This document shows positions 1-8,878 of a DNA stretch of 64,000 bases, in pieces. Location: the NCBI GenBank assembly GCA_016550405.1, contig JABXGX010000081.1, positions 1 to 64,000 on the forward strand, in the 5' to 3' direction. A program made the position numbers and the translations under genes. Below the pieces are notes generated by a model. That model saw only the letters and a program-made list of their open reading frames with translations, did not search any database and had not been told where the DNA came from. Every line of letters starts with the position of its first letter. Position 1 is the first letter of the stretch. Source of the stretch: an archaeon (GTDB lineage Archaea > Asgardarchaeota > Hermodarchaeia > Hermodarchaeales > Hermodarchaeaceae).

Positions 1-189
1 ATTAGGCAATACTCTTGGCGTTTGCCTCTTGGCGGAGGGCGCCGCTTAACCTCCGACGCCCTCGCTCCTTTTCCGATTAGTAACGCAGCAGATGCCTGGG
101 AAGCATCAGGGGAGTCCCGATGATCCCTCCGGTATCAAGGCCGGGATGGTGAGGTCTCCATCATTTCATCTTCAATAGAAAGGGTGAAG
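1..189. other. GC-rich, hairpin-rich stretch; possible structured RNA, class not identified
   Basis: This stretch has no convincing reading frame and is clearly richer in G and C than the coding DNA next to it, which in a moderate-GC archaeon often marks a structured RNA. Visible stems are AGGCAA (4-9) with TTGCCT (22-27), GAGGGCG (35-41) with CGCCCTC (57-63), GATGC (91-95) with GCATC (103-107), and CCGG pairs around 129-144. I looked for tRNA T-arms, 5S rRNA, the SRP helix 8 loop and RNase P core motifs and matched none with confidence. The element may continue beyond the left window edge. The strand is undetermined. Confidence 0.3.
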
Positions 190-1086
190 TTACTGGGGAT
201 TTTTTGAAGTCTTTCGAATTTCCCAGATTCGAACTTTGCCATCAGAGGCCCCAACTGCTAGCCAGTGTCGGGTGGGTGAAACAGCAACAGAATAGACACC
301 TTTGACAGGGACCTCATATTGCTTGTCAAGATCACCTGTCCGTAGATTCCACATACGGACGCCATAATCGATAGCAACTGCCACCTTCCTACTATCTGTT
401 GTAAAGGTCAGATCCATGGCACGAGATTCCAGATTAATAGAATGGATTGGCTCCCAATTTCCTGTGTCCCTAATGATGAGGGTTTCTTCATACCCGAGTG
501 AACCAAGAAGCTTCCCATCTGGAGAAAATTGTACTCCGTTCACAGCCGTTTCATGACCTTTAATCTGCTTTAAGAGTTCACCAGATGGAAAAGCCCACAA
601 GTAGATGTCATCTCCTAATCCCCCAGCGGCCAAGTATTTATCATCCGGAGAAAAGTGAACTGCACTAATGTTTCGCCCAATGTCGGGAAGAGTTAGGATT
701 TCATCACCCGTTGTAAAATCCCAGATTTTCACTTGACCATCATAGGATCCTGATGCAATGAACTTATCTGAAGAAGATAATGCAACGGTCGACACGGTTT
801 TTCGATGGCCACTTAGGGTGTATTCAACATCACCTGTGTAATAATTCCACACTTTTATTGTTGCATCAGTTGAGCCAGTTATTACAAAGTCACTGGCGTT
901 TGTCATTGCAAGCGCATTTACACTACTAGTATGACCAAAAAATGTGTGCTTTAGAGTCCAGTCCTTTACTGTCCATACATGAACAAGGTTGTCCATCCCT
1001 GCAGAAAGCAAGACGGAGTTATCAGGAGAAAATAGAATTCGTGTTACATAGCGCGTGTGTGCATCGATGGTATCGAGGGATTCCAT
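190..1086 (-). CDS. WD40-repeat beta-propeller protein
   Basis: The protein (298 aa) is almost entirely WD40 repeats. Seven blade ends can be counted: VHVW, IKVW, VKIW, IYLW, LIIRD, VRMW and VRIW, so it should form one seven-bladed propeller, normally a protein-interaction platform. There is no signal peptide, membrane segment or enzymatic domain, so it is probably cytosolic. A longer form from a GTG at 1128 is open, but a TATA-like box centred near 1138 would put the transcription start downstream of that GTG. The ATG at 1086, preceded by GTGGA, is therefore preferred. The partner protein is unknown. WD40 proteins of this simple kind are common in Asgard archaea but are not restricted to them. 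Confidence 0.85.
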   Translation of the reverse strand: MESLDTIDAHTRYVTRILFSPDNSVLLSAGMDNLVHVWTVKDWTLKHTFFGHTSSVNALAMTNASDFVITGSTDATIKVWNYYTGDVEYTLSGHRKTVSTVALSSSDKFIASGSYDGQVKIWDFTTGDEILTLPDIGRNISAVHFSPDDKYLAAGGLGDDIYLWAFPSGELLKQIKGHETAVNGVQFSPDGKLLGSLGYEETLIIRDTGNWEPIHSINLESRAMDLTFTTDSRKVAVAIDYGVRMWNLRTGDLDKQYEVPVKGVYSVAVSPTRHWLAVGASDGKVRIWEIRKTSKNPQ

Positions 1087-1132
1087 TTTTTCCACGTACC
1101 CAATAAATCTACAGTTCTCAAGGTTCACTATA

Positions 1133-1144
1133 GGTTTATACTTG
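1133..1144 (-). promoter_or_regulatory. TATA-like box for the WD40 gene
   Basis: The minus strand reads AAGTATAAACC here. Its centre is about 50 bases before the ATG at 1086 and only about 10 before the alternative GTG at 1128. With the usual archaeal spacing of about 25 bases from TATA to transcription start, this supports the inner start codon. Confidence 0.4.
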
Positions 1145-1198
1145 TTCCGAGTTCAGCTAAAGGCGAGTTAAACAATTATAGAAACATCTAAGAATATT

Positions 1199-2563
1199 TT
1201 ATGTCCGATAACCCAAATCCTTGTAGACTTGTATTACACGCTGTTTCCAAGGTTCGAAGGTATCAGGGGCTTCCGGAAAATTTTGGTAAAGTAAAAGCAG
1301 CTTATTCATTCCCTCAGACACTTTTTGTATGCGACGGAGTAGACCTAGTTTTCGCAAACCACGCAGGAGTCTTCCGGCTTTATCAATGGCGGATAATTCA
1401 AGTCCTTCTCCAGCATTTGCACGAAGGAGATCTTGGGTTGTGAGGATTCGATTATTTATAACGTAATCAAATTCCTCGTTGCCAACTTCCTGGAGAAGAT
1501 GCCGCATTAAATCTAAAGAAGCGATTTTCTGTCCATAGTGTTTTCGATTGTATTCAACGTTAAATGGCCAAAGTCCTGAAGTTGACACATCATTCGTTTC
1601 AATCGCCTCTTTAATAATAGGTGCGAGTACATGTCCAGCCTCAATTGCAGATCCTATTCCCCCGCCGTGAATCGGATTGACATGACAGCCACTATCGCCA
1701 ATGAACACGATGCCATCTGCAACATAGCTCCAGATGGGCCGTCGTATTGGTGCAGCACCTCCACCACCGTGAATGAGTTTTGCACCTTTGAAAATAGGAT
1801 TGGTGTTAAGAAATTGCCTATAGAGCTCTTTGGGCCGATATCCTTGACCACCTTGAGTGCCTAAGCCGACATTAACAATTTTTTCGCCACGGGGGAAGAT
1901 CCACACATAGCCGCCAGGGCTGTAACGGTCGTCCATGATAATCCAGCAGCGGTCAGCGGGTTCGAAGGGTTGTTTGAGTTCTAGGATTTCTCGGTAGCAT
2001 ACAGCTTGGTCTTGGAGTGCGATGGTTCGTTCGATAAGAGGATTTTTCATTTTTCGGCGAAGAGTTGCAGACATCCCACTTGCATCTACAGTTACTTTCG
2101 CATGTGCTTCATTCGTGCGTTTTGTTTTTGTATCTTTGTATCTGACTCCAATAACTCTATCATTATCGAAGATTGGTTCCAGGACATGGGCATTATCCGC
2201 TATTGTTACACCGGCTTTTTCAGCATAACCGAGAAGTCTTTGTCCAAAATATATTCGGTCAATTGTCCAGCCATCGCAGGGCTCCCCTTCAATGCGTTGG
2301 CTGATGGTGATATAATTTTTCATACTTGGTGGATAGATGTCAATCCCGTTAATCGTATTACCAAGTTCTTTACCAGTAGGATATGAAATTCCAGCGTTCT
2401 TGAGATGATGAAGAGCAATGCCTTCACCACAGACTTTGTCGCCAACTCGATCACGTGGGAGACGCTCCAATACCAACACATCAAGTCCACGTTGGGCTGC
2501 CTCTTTGGCGAGATGTGCACCAGCTGGTCCAGCACCAACAACAATTAAGTCATGCTGAGACAT
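1199..2563 (-). CDS. Geranylgeranyl reductase family FAD-dependent oxidoreductase
   Basis: The 454-aa protein begins with a Rossmann dinucleotide motif (VVGAGPAGAHLA, residues 8-19) and has the second FAD-binding motif GIVFIGDSGCHVNP near residue 285, both typical of archaeal geranylgeranyl reductases. Members saturate the isoprenoid chains of archaeal membrane lipids, or reduce related polyprenyl substrates, using a low-potential donor. The start is well supported: AAGGAGG lies 8 bases before the ATG. The substrate (digeranylgeranylglycerophospholipid, menaquinone side chain or another) cannot be told from sequence alone. It lies downstream of the hdr operon on the same strand but about 100 bases away. 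Confidence 0.85.
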   Translation of the reverse strand: MSQHDLIVVGAGPAGAHLAKEAAQRGLDVLVLERLPRDRVGDKVCGEGIALHHLKNAGISYPTGKELGNTINGIDIYPPSMKNYITISQRIEGEPCDGWTIDRIYFGQRLLGYAEKAGVTIADNAHVLEPIFDNDRVIGVRYKDTKTKRTNEAHAKVTVDASGMSATLRRKMKNPLIERTIALQDQAVCYREILELKQPFEPADRCWIIMDDRYSPGGYVWIFPRGEKIVNVGLGTQGGQGYRPKELYRQFLNTNPIFKGAKLIHGGGGAAPIRRPIWSYVADGIVFIGDSGCHVNPIHGGGIGSAIEAGHVLAPIIKEAIETNDVSTSGLWPFNVEYNRKHYGQKIASLDLMRHLLQEVGNEEFDYVINNRILTTQDLLRANAGEGLELSAIDKAGRLLRGLRKLGLLRRIQKVSEGMNKLLLLYQNFPEAPDTFEPWKQRVIQVYKDLGYRT

Positions 2564-2665
2564 AGGAAATTCCTCCTTGGAGTATCCTTCCTTCCACAGA
2601 TGCTGTACTTAAACCCTCACTTGTTTAAGGAAAGCTGCTAAATCCTTTCGTGCCTCCAGTTGAGG

Positions 2666-3550
2666 TCAAAGTAATTTGGCTAGCACAGGATCAACGTTCA
2701 CTCGATGTTGAGCAAAACCCAGTTTTTGTGGTGGAATACCGATAGCCAGGTTAAGTAGTTCAGGATAGTAGAATACAGGGAGTGGGGTTTTGTCCTCAAA
2801 CTCCCGAAGGGCAAGACGCTGCATCAAATCAAATTGAAGCGTGCATGCTGGACAAATTAACACCAAAGCCTCAGCCCCAGCACGTTTCATGTTGTCTAGC
2901 TTAATACCTGTCATTTTCAGCGCAAGGTCACGATCAGCGGGTCGCGTTCCATAACCGCAGCAGTCCATTTCGTCAGGAAACTGAACAGTCTTTGCTCCTA
3001 ATGCACGAACGAGTTGGTGCAAAATTGTAGGGCGTTGAGCATCGTCCACATTAAGTAAAGTACTGGGACGGAGAATATGACAACCGACATGGACAGCAAC
3101 CGTCAAGTCAGTAAGCGGATCAACGACGGATTCAGCAATTGTTCCTAAACCGATATCTTCGAAGAGAAGTTGGATGAAATGTTTTACTTTGACTGTTCCT
3201 CTGTATTCTTGACCCGTTTTGGCAAGAATGGTATTGATTTCTTCACGGAGCTCCTTATCATCTTCAAGACAGACTGCAGCGCTTTTTAACATTTCAAAGC
3301 AGCCATTACAGGGTGTGAGAATATTCAGTCCGGTTTTCTCTGCAACCGCCAAGTTTCGAGCAGATATTGCAAGAGCAGCATGATGATCGATGTGTGGTAA
3401 TGTTAAGGGATTTGGACAACAACTAAAACCAGCAATTTCCTGATATTTGATTTCAAAATGCTGTAACGTCTCTCGCATTGCTACCTCCATATAGGGGAGA
3501 CGATTTGGAATCACGCACCCCATATACAGAGCCCATGCAGCTTCACCCAT
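2666..3550 (-). CDS. hdrB: Heterodisulfide reductase subunit B (HdrB-like, two CCG domains)
   Basis: This 294-aa protein carries the paired cysteine motifs of HdrB: FSCCPNP and TPCNGC in the first half, then VGCH, DCCGYG and ICPAC in the second. These ligate the noncubane [4Fe-4S] clusters that cleave disulfides in methanogen HdrB. It follows hdrC with a TGATG junction. A GTG one codon earlier (3553) is also possible, but GGGGGTGA is better spaced to the ATG. In non-methanogens HdrB-like proteins reduce or oxidise unknown thiol carriers; no methanogenesis gene is seen here, so CoM-CoB is not assumed. Confidence 0.9.
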   Translation of the reverse strand: MGEAAWALYMGCVIPNRLPYMEVAMRETLQHFEIKYQEIAGFSCCPNPLTLPHIDHHAALAISARNLAVAEKTGLNILTPCNGCFEMLKSAAVCLEDDKELREEINTILAKTGQEYRGTVKVKHFIQLLFEDIGLGTIAESVVDPLTDLTVAVHVGCHILRPSTLLNVDDAQRPTILHQLVRALGAKTVQFPDEMDCCGYGTRPADRDLALKMTGIKLDNMKRAGAEALVLICPACTLQFDLMQRLALREFEDKTPLPVFYYPELLNLAIGIPPQKLGFAQHRVNVDPVLAKLL

Positions 3551-4107
3551 CACGTCTCACCCCCTTCTTCAGCAGAAGCAGTTACTTGCGCTTCCTGAAG
3601 CCTTCGTTGTTTCACCTTTTCGAGACGGTCGAGTAGTTCTGTGGCTTTAGCAATCTTTTGGAGATCCTTGCCACCCTGGCTGTCTATAGGGATGGGGGGT
3701 AATCCCAGTTCTACTCGTTTCTTATTTGCTTGAGCACTAGGCGCTAAAGCCCATCCTGTCGCAAGTATATTTTCTACTTCTGCTACAATATCATCAGGTG
3801 TGATTCCCATAGAACTAGCCAGGTTTTGTAGATCTTTGATTAATTCTGATACTGGGACCTTCTGCGGACAATGCTCTAAACAGGCATGACAGCTGGTACA
3901 CAGCCATAGAGCAGGTTCATCTAGTAAAGTAGCTGCTTCGCCTTCTAAAGTGGCCTTTACAACACGTCGTGGATGGTAGGTCTCTGGACCAGTTAGTCGT
4001 GAAACAGGACAAGCCGCAACACATGTTCCACAAGCAAAACAACTTTTTGTGTCAACACGTTTCGCCAGTTTAGCTGAAATTTCTTCCAGTTGCTCATCCA
4101 CGTTCAT
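3550..4107 (-). CDS. hdrC: Heterodisulfide reductase subunit C (HdrC-like ferredoxin subunit)
   Basis: The 185-aa protein has two [4Fe-4S] motifs: CFACGTCVAACP near residues 23-34 and CTSCHACLEHCP near residues 70-81. The rest is a helical C-terminal extension ending in a charged tail. HdrC passes electrons between HdrA and HdrB. Its ATG overlaps the hdrA stop by four bases (4104-4107), and its own stop touches the hdrB start, so the three genes are almost certainly co-transcribed and translationally coupled in the order A-C-B. Confidence 0.9.
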   Translation of the reverse strand: MNVDEQLEEISAKLAKRVDTKSCFACGTCVAACPVSRLTGPETYHPRRVVKATLEGEAATLLDEPALWLCTSCHACLEHCPQKVPVSELIKDLQNLASSMGITPDDIVAEVENILATGWALAPSAQANKKRVELGLPPIPIDSQGGKDLQKIAKATELLDRLEKVKQRRLQEAQVTASAEEGGET

Positions 4108-6665
4108 TTCGCCTTCACCTTTGCGGACTTAGTTTTTTGTGTCTTCTTTGTCTTTGCTTTAGGCGTTGGTTTTGGTCTTTCCTTCTTCATGAGTTTCTCG
4201 AGTCGCTCTTCAATCACAGGTCGTAACCGGGTATTCTCATCTATAATGAAATCGCGCCCCATCTCCTTAAGTTGCGCAGCCATTTCCCTTGTGACCGCAG
4301 CCCACTTATCACCCTCTGCAGCTGACACCCATTCTAAACGGAATCGCCGGGGGTCCATACCAATCCGCTCAAGATACGCAGACATACGTTTCGCTCGCTT
4401 CTCTGCCCACACGTTCCCACTGATATAATGGCAATCGCTGCCCGTCTCCGTAAGTCGACAACCTGACATCAACACCATACCAGCACCTAACCGGAACGCT
4501 TCCAAGATGAATTGATCAGACATCCGTCCTGAACACATCACACGGATACCACGAACATTAGCGGGGTAATCATACCGACTAATTCCAGCAAGATCAGCAC
4601 CTGCATAGCTACACCAATTACACAGCATTGCGAAAATCTTGTCTTCTGGATTCTCCCTGAGAAGAGCGCGAATCTGATCCATAATCTGTGTATCTGTAAA
4701 ATGCATCTGCTCAATGGCACCTGCTGGGCACTCCGCGACGCAAGTACCACAACCATGGCATTTAGCAGGAGTAACAACGGCAGCTTTACCTGGTTCTGCT
4801 GAAATTGCCCCATATGCACAGCGAGAGACGCAGATGCCACATTTTCCGGTTGCACTGCGGCAGAGTTCGGGATTTACCACAGCGACAATGGGTTCAATTT
4901 CCCATTCATCTTGTGTGATAATTCGGAGAGCCCGTGATGCAGCTGCACTGCCTTGAGCGACACTGGCAGGAATGTCTTTGGGACCTTGAGCCGAGCCGCA
5001 GAAAAAGACCCCTTCGGTAGCAGCGTCAACGGGTTTTAGTTTGGGATGAGCCTCCATGTAGAAACCAGAGGGACCGAGAGGCACATTGAGGACCCTAGCG
5101 AGTTCTTCAGTGCCTTTACTTGGAACAGCAGCTGTGCTGAGAATGACCATGTCGTATTCACGTTTGGTGAATTTGCCAGTAGCCATGTCTTCGGCTTGAA
5201 CGAAAAGGTTGTGGGTTTGAGGATCTTCGGTGATGTTGGCGGGCCTACCTTGTTGAAAGCGGATGCCTGCGCGACGAGCACGTTGGTAGAATTCTTCATA
5301 ATCTTTGAAGTTAGTTCGAATATCCATGTAGTAAATGGTTATTTTGGCTTCAGGGTATTTTTCGTGGAGCAGAAGTGCGTTCTTGATTGTGTACATGCAG
5401 CAGAAGCCAGAGCAGTAGATGTTACTACGTTCGTCCCGGCTACCAACGCATTGGATAAAAGCAAAGCTGTGAGGTTTGGTTTGATCTGAAGGACGAACGA
5501 CCTTTCCTTCAGTTGGCCCTGCAGCGTTGATGAGCCGTTCGAGTTCCATGGCAGTAATCACATTCGTATAAACCCCATATCCGTATTCGGTGATGGGGGT
5601 GGGATCATAAGGTTCGTAGCCAGTTGCGACGATGATTGTGCCGATATCAAATTCATGAATTTTCTCAGTGTCATCAGGGATAATAGCCTCTTGCCCCGCT
5701 TTATTACATGCTTCATAGCACATCATACATGCTTTAGGACTGAGACCAAGGCAATGGTCCGGATCAATCAAATATGCAGCAGGAACTGCTTGGGGATAAG
5801 GTATGTAGATAGCATGTCGCCAGCCAAGATTTGCATCAAAATTATTTGGAACCAGTACAGGGCATACCTTCTGGCAATCACCACAACTGTTGCACTTGTC
5901 AATATCGACGTATCGTGGGCGCTGGGTGATTTGCACTTTAAAGTTACCTACAAATCCTTCGACCTTAGTGACTTCAGCATTGGTGATGAGTTCGATATTT
6001 GGATGCCGGGCGACTTCAGCCATTTTGGGTCCAAGGATACAAATGGAGCAGTCTAATGTAGGAAATGTTTTATCAAGGAGTGCCATGATGCCACCAACTG
6101 TGGGTGAGCGCTCAACGAGATAGACCTTGTAACCCGAGTCGGCAATATCGAGGGCCGCATGAATGCCTGAGACACCGCCTCCAATTACTAGTGCAGTGTG
6201 TGTGACTGGGACTTTGAGAACCTCTAGTGGTTGAAGGTGGTGAGCTTTCGCAACTGCACTCGCAATAAGGTCAGCAGCTTTTTCTTGACAGCCCTGTGGG
6301 TCGCTAGCGTGGCACCAGGTTCCCTGGTCCCTGATGTTGGCCATTTCGAAGAAGAATTGGTTGAGTCCAGCATCTTCCGTGCACCGGCGAAAAGTCGGTT
6401 CATGCATACGGGGTGTGCAGGCTGCGACAACCACACGGTCGAGTTTTTCTTCTTTAACGATACGTTTTATTTCCTCTTGCCCGGGGTCAGCGCAGGTGAA
6501 TCTGTTAACCTTGGTTGCAACGACGCCATCCAACTTTTCTGCGCCTTTCGCTAGGGAATCGCAGTCGACGACTCCTGCAATGTTACGTCCGCATTCACAG
6601 ACAAAAACGCCGATTCGGGGTTTCTCTTCTTTGGGCTGCTTGGCTTTTGCGATGGGGGCCACCAC
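4104..6665 (-). CDS. hdrA: HdrA with C-terminal fused MvhD domain
   Basis: The 853-aa protein is an HdrA flavoprotein. It has an N-terminal CECG segment (23-26), an FAD motif IGGGVSG (161-167), the HdrA-specific LDCSICILGPKM segment near 205-216, an inserted ferredoxin motif CNSCGDCQKVCP (258-269) and two further clusters near 605-650. Residues of roughly 670-775 match the MvhD family (CNWCSYAGAD, MCSGRM, SGCRL, DCHY), which normally links HdrA to a hydrogenase or formate dehydrogenase. The tail is lysine-rich. HdrA bifurcates electrons in some relatives. No MvhA/MvhG or FdhAB genes lie nearby, so the electron donor is unknown. The start is a GTG about 35 bases from a TATA box. Confidence 0.92.
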   Translation of the reverse strand: MVAPIAKAKQPKEEKPRIGVFVCECGRNIAGVVDCDSLAKGAEKLDGVVATKVNRFTCADPGQEEIKRIVKEEKLDRVVVAACTPRMHEPTFRRCTEDAGLNQFFFEMANIRDQGTWCHASDPQGCQEKAADLIASAVAKAHHLQPLEVLKVPVTHTALVIGGGVSGIHAALDIADSGYKVYLVERSPTVGGIMALLDKTFPTLDCSICILGPKMAEVARHPNIELITNAEVTKVEGFVGNFKVQITQRPRYVDIDKCNSCGDCQKVCPVLVPNNFDANLGWRHAIYIPYPQAVPAAYLIDPDHCLGLSPKACMMCYEACNKAGQEAIIPDDTEKIHEFDIGTIIVATGYEPYDPTPITEYGYGVYTNVITAMELERLINAAGPTEGKVVRPSDQTKPHSFAFIQCVGSRDERSNIYCSGFCCMYTIKNALLLHEKYPEAKITIYYMDIRTNFKDYEEFYQRARRAGIRFQQGRPANITEDPQTHNLFVQAEDMATGKFTKREYDMVILSTAAVPSKGTEELARVLNVPLGPSGFYMEAHPKLKPVDAATEGVFFCGSAQGPKDIPASVAQGSAAASRALRIITQDEWEIEPIVAVVNPELCRSATGKCGICVSRCAYGAISAEPGKAAVVTPAKCHGCGTCVAECPAGAIEQMHFTDTQIMDQIRALLRENPEDKIFAMLCNWCSYAGADLAGISRYDYPANVRGIRVMCSGRMSDQFILEAFRLGAGMVLMSGCRLTETGSDCHYISGNVWAEKRAKRMSAYLERIGMDPRRFRLEWVSAAEGDKWAAVTREMAAQLKEMGRDFIIDENTRLRPVIEERLEKLMKKERPKPTPKAKTKKTQKTKSAKVKAK

Positions 6666-6673
6666 CAGTTCTC

Positions 6674-6706
6674 AGAGAATTCTCTCGGCTTTCGCTTTAT
6701 ACTTTT
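6674..6706 (-). promoter_or_regulatory. hdr operon promoter with a 12-bp palindrome at the predicted transcription start
   Basis: The minus strand reads AAAAGTATAAAG (6706-6695), a good TATA box centred about 35 bases before the hdrA GTG. Between box and start codon lies the perfect palindrome AGAGAATTCTCT (6674-6685), which overlaps the expected transcription start. That is a typical place for an archaeal repressor site. Repressor identity is unknown. Confidence 0.45.
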
Positions 6707-6867
6707 TTAACTTTCATTTCAATTGTTGCTAAAGTGTCTATAAATGTTGCAAACTTGTACGAATTCTTTGTCACTCAAACCAGCTCTGTGAAAGTGAGTC
6801 ACCTAACAGATAATGGTGATATTTCAAATTCGTATGTGATGGGAGTCTTTGGGAAAAATGACCGGCG

Positions 6868-7419
6868 CTAAAATGCCATACCTGCGGCTTCACGTGTTGG
6901 AAACCGTTCAGCAAGGATTTCAGTTACCGCATTAAAAACATCCGTAACCCCTCGAGCATCCTTGGCAGAAGCTTCTATAAAAGGTGCATTGTATTGCGCC
7001 GCATATTCAATTCCTTCTTGTAATGTGACCAGAGGGCGTCTGGGACCAAACGTTTCCCGTAAATCGCATTTATTCCCAACAACCACTAATGGACAGCCAG
7101 GAACGGATTCATAGAGGCTGGTAATCCAATCATTCAGGCGATCCATAGTGTAGCGGCTTGAAATATCAAAAACAGCGATTGCTAGTCTAGCTCCCTTAAA
7201 GTAAGAGATGGCTAAATCACGAAATCGTATTTGTCCGCCTAGGTCCCAAATTTGAAGGATAGCAGCCCATTCGCCTTGCTGCACATTCTTTGCTGCAAAA
7301 TCTACACCAACAGTGAGTTTCATACTTTCATCAAAGGTATTCCAAGTGTACCTCTTTAGGAGGCTTGTTTTGCCAACGCCACCTTCGCCGATTAAGACGA
7401 TTTTGAGTATGCCTATCAC
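6868..7419 (-). CDS. Rab/Ras-like small GTPase
   Basis: The 183-aa protein has a full small-GTPase motif set: G1 GEGGVGKTS (11-19), a Thr switch I region, G3 WDLGGQ (58-63) with the catalytic Gln, G4 NKCD (116-119) and G5 SAK (151-153). The core is closest to the Rab/Ras group that is expanded in Asgard archaea. There is no C-terminal cysteine for prenylation, so membrane contact would need a partner. The start is GTG. It is the last gene of a tight operon with a polytopic membrane protein, a longin-like protein and a small zinc-binding protein (gaps of 11-19 bases). That suggests a membrane-linked GTPase module (inference). Confidence 0.92.
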   Translation of the reverse strand: MIGILKIVLIGEGGVGKTSLLKRYTWNTFDESMKLTVGVDFAAKNVQQGEWAAILQIWDLGGQIRFRDLAISYFKGARLAIAVFDISSRYTMDRLNDWITSLYESVPGCPLVVVGNKCDLRETFGPRRPLVTLQEGIEYAAQYNAPFIEASAKDARGVTDVFNAVTEILAERFPTREAAGMAF

Positions 7420-7438
7420 TGTAGGTGCCTCTTGGTGT

Positions 7439-8860
7439 TTAAGCAGTTATGGCTTCGGTTTTAGTATTTCCCCTATCAAGCAATCGGTCCAACCAACCAG
7501 TAAGTGCTATTAGTAAGATGGCAAATGCGAAGACCCGAATAGTGGCCCGAATAAAGATTGGTACGAAGGTAATGTGCGCAGGGAAGATTAGGAAGAGCCC
7601 CAGTGCAAGTCCTAATGCTTTTCCTCTTCCAGAAAAGGGTTCTTTGCGTAGACGTTTGTAAATAAGCGAATAAAGAATAATTGGTATGAAGAAGAACAAA
7701 GAGAGTAACCCAATAGTTGACCACCAGAAGACATTGGCAGGGAAGACTTCAGCAGCACCTGGATGAGAAATTTCTGGAAAGAAGAAAACGGCAATAATGG
7801 TAAGCGGTATGGCAATTATGAAAGGAAGAAGAGTGAGGGGGCGCCATTCCATTGCATAAATTGCACTTGCTGCGGCAAAAGCAACCCCGACGAATCCAAG
7901 ATAAGTGCCTAAAGTACCTACCACGGGAGGCACCCAACTAAGTTCGGGGACAAATCGAGCGAACACATCGATGACATACAAGATGTATCCGATGGCGATG
8001 AAGAGAAAGAAACTAAATAACAATATTGTAGAATAGTGGGGCTTTATACGGTAGCGTCCCCATAGAAATGTTGCGGATATAAAGGCTAGACCGGCTGCAA
8101 TCTGTGTTGCGGCGGTGAAGAATAATTCAGCAATAGGCACAAAGTCATACCACATTAAGACCCATACAACTTGTGCAGCCATGATAACCAGCGCTGCTGT
8201 ATAACCCAGAAACTCACCACCAATATCCAGATCGGGTAATAGGAAGCCAATGGTGATAATTGTATAACCGAATAGTCCTATCCAACTAAGGATTGGAGCA
8301 AACGGATTCGTTGGCGACATTCCACGGGCAGAACCTGAAATCGAAATTAGAAGAATCCCAATGAATAGTGAGAATACAGTTGTTTTCCTAGTTTTCGTCC
8401 AGAGATAGCCAAACAGGATTGCAGGACCAAATCCGAGAATGGCTATTACTAACACCATGAGTACCGTATTTAGTAAAGGCATAGGAACGCCAGGAGCAGT
8501 CCAAACTACAAATATCCCGATAAAATAAAGAATAAAAACAGGAATTGAGAATTTACGTCGTTCGATTGCTAGAAGAGCAGCAAAGGCAACCATAAGGTTA
8601 CCTGTAGCCACCAGACTGATAGTGAGCTTGTACTGCACAATGTCTCCAATAGGAATTATTACATCTACGACACCTGAGAAACTTCCTAAAGCATAGAAAA
8701 GAAAGGCAATCGCCACAAGCATTGTTGGATAAGTAGCAAAGCGGTATTCAACTGGTACTTCACGATAGCGGCGAACCGCGAACCGACTTACAATTATCGC
8801 GCCGATAATCGAAATTACTGCGATAGCACCTGAATTTGCGGTTACTAGATCAAATCCCAT
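7439..8860 (-). CDS. Polytopic membrane protein of unknown function (about 14 TM segments)
   Basis: The 473-aa protein is hydrophobic almost throughout, with about 13-14 predicted membrane helices separated by short loops and a short basic loop near residues 27-35. I see no transporter signature, metal motif or catalytic motif that I recognise. It sits between a longin-like gene (18 bases upstream) and a small GTPase gene (19 bases downstream), so the three are very probably co-expressed. It could be the membrane anchor or receptor of that GTPase, but this rests on context only. Confidence 0.8.
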   Translation of the reverse strand: MGFDLVTANSGAIAVISIIGAIIVSRFAVRRYREVPVEYRFATYPTMLVAIAFLFYALGSFSGVVDVIIPIGDIVQYKLTISLVATGNLMVAFAALLAIERRKFSIPVFILYFIGIFVVWTAPGVPMPLLNTVLMVLVIAILGFGPAILFGYLWTKTRKTTVFSLFIGILLISISGSARGMSPTNPFAPILSWIGLFGYTIITIGFLLPDLDIGGEFLGYTAALVIMAAQVVWVLMWYDFVPIAELFFTAATQIAAGLAFISATFLWGRYRIKPHYSTILLFSFFLFIAIGYILYVIDVFARFVPELSWVPPVVGTLGTYLGFVGVAFAAASAIYAMEWRPLTLLPFIIAIPLTIIAVFFFPEISHPGAAEVFPANVFWWSTIGLLSLFFFIPIILYSLIYKRLRKEPFSGRGKALGLALGLFLIFPAHITFVPIFIRATIRVFAFAILLIALTGWLDRLLDRGNTKTEAITA

Positions 8861-8878
8861 TTTTTTCCCCTGTAATTT

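Noticed and set aside
2666..6665. Methanogenesis-type heterodisulfide reductase
   Set aside because: Only Hdr subunits are present, and HdrB/HdrA homologues are widespread outside methanogens. No Mcr, Mtr or CoM/CoB gene is in the window.
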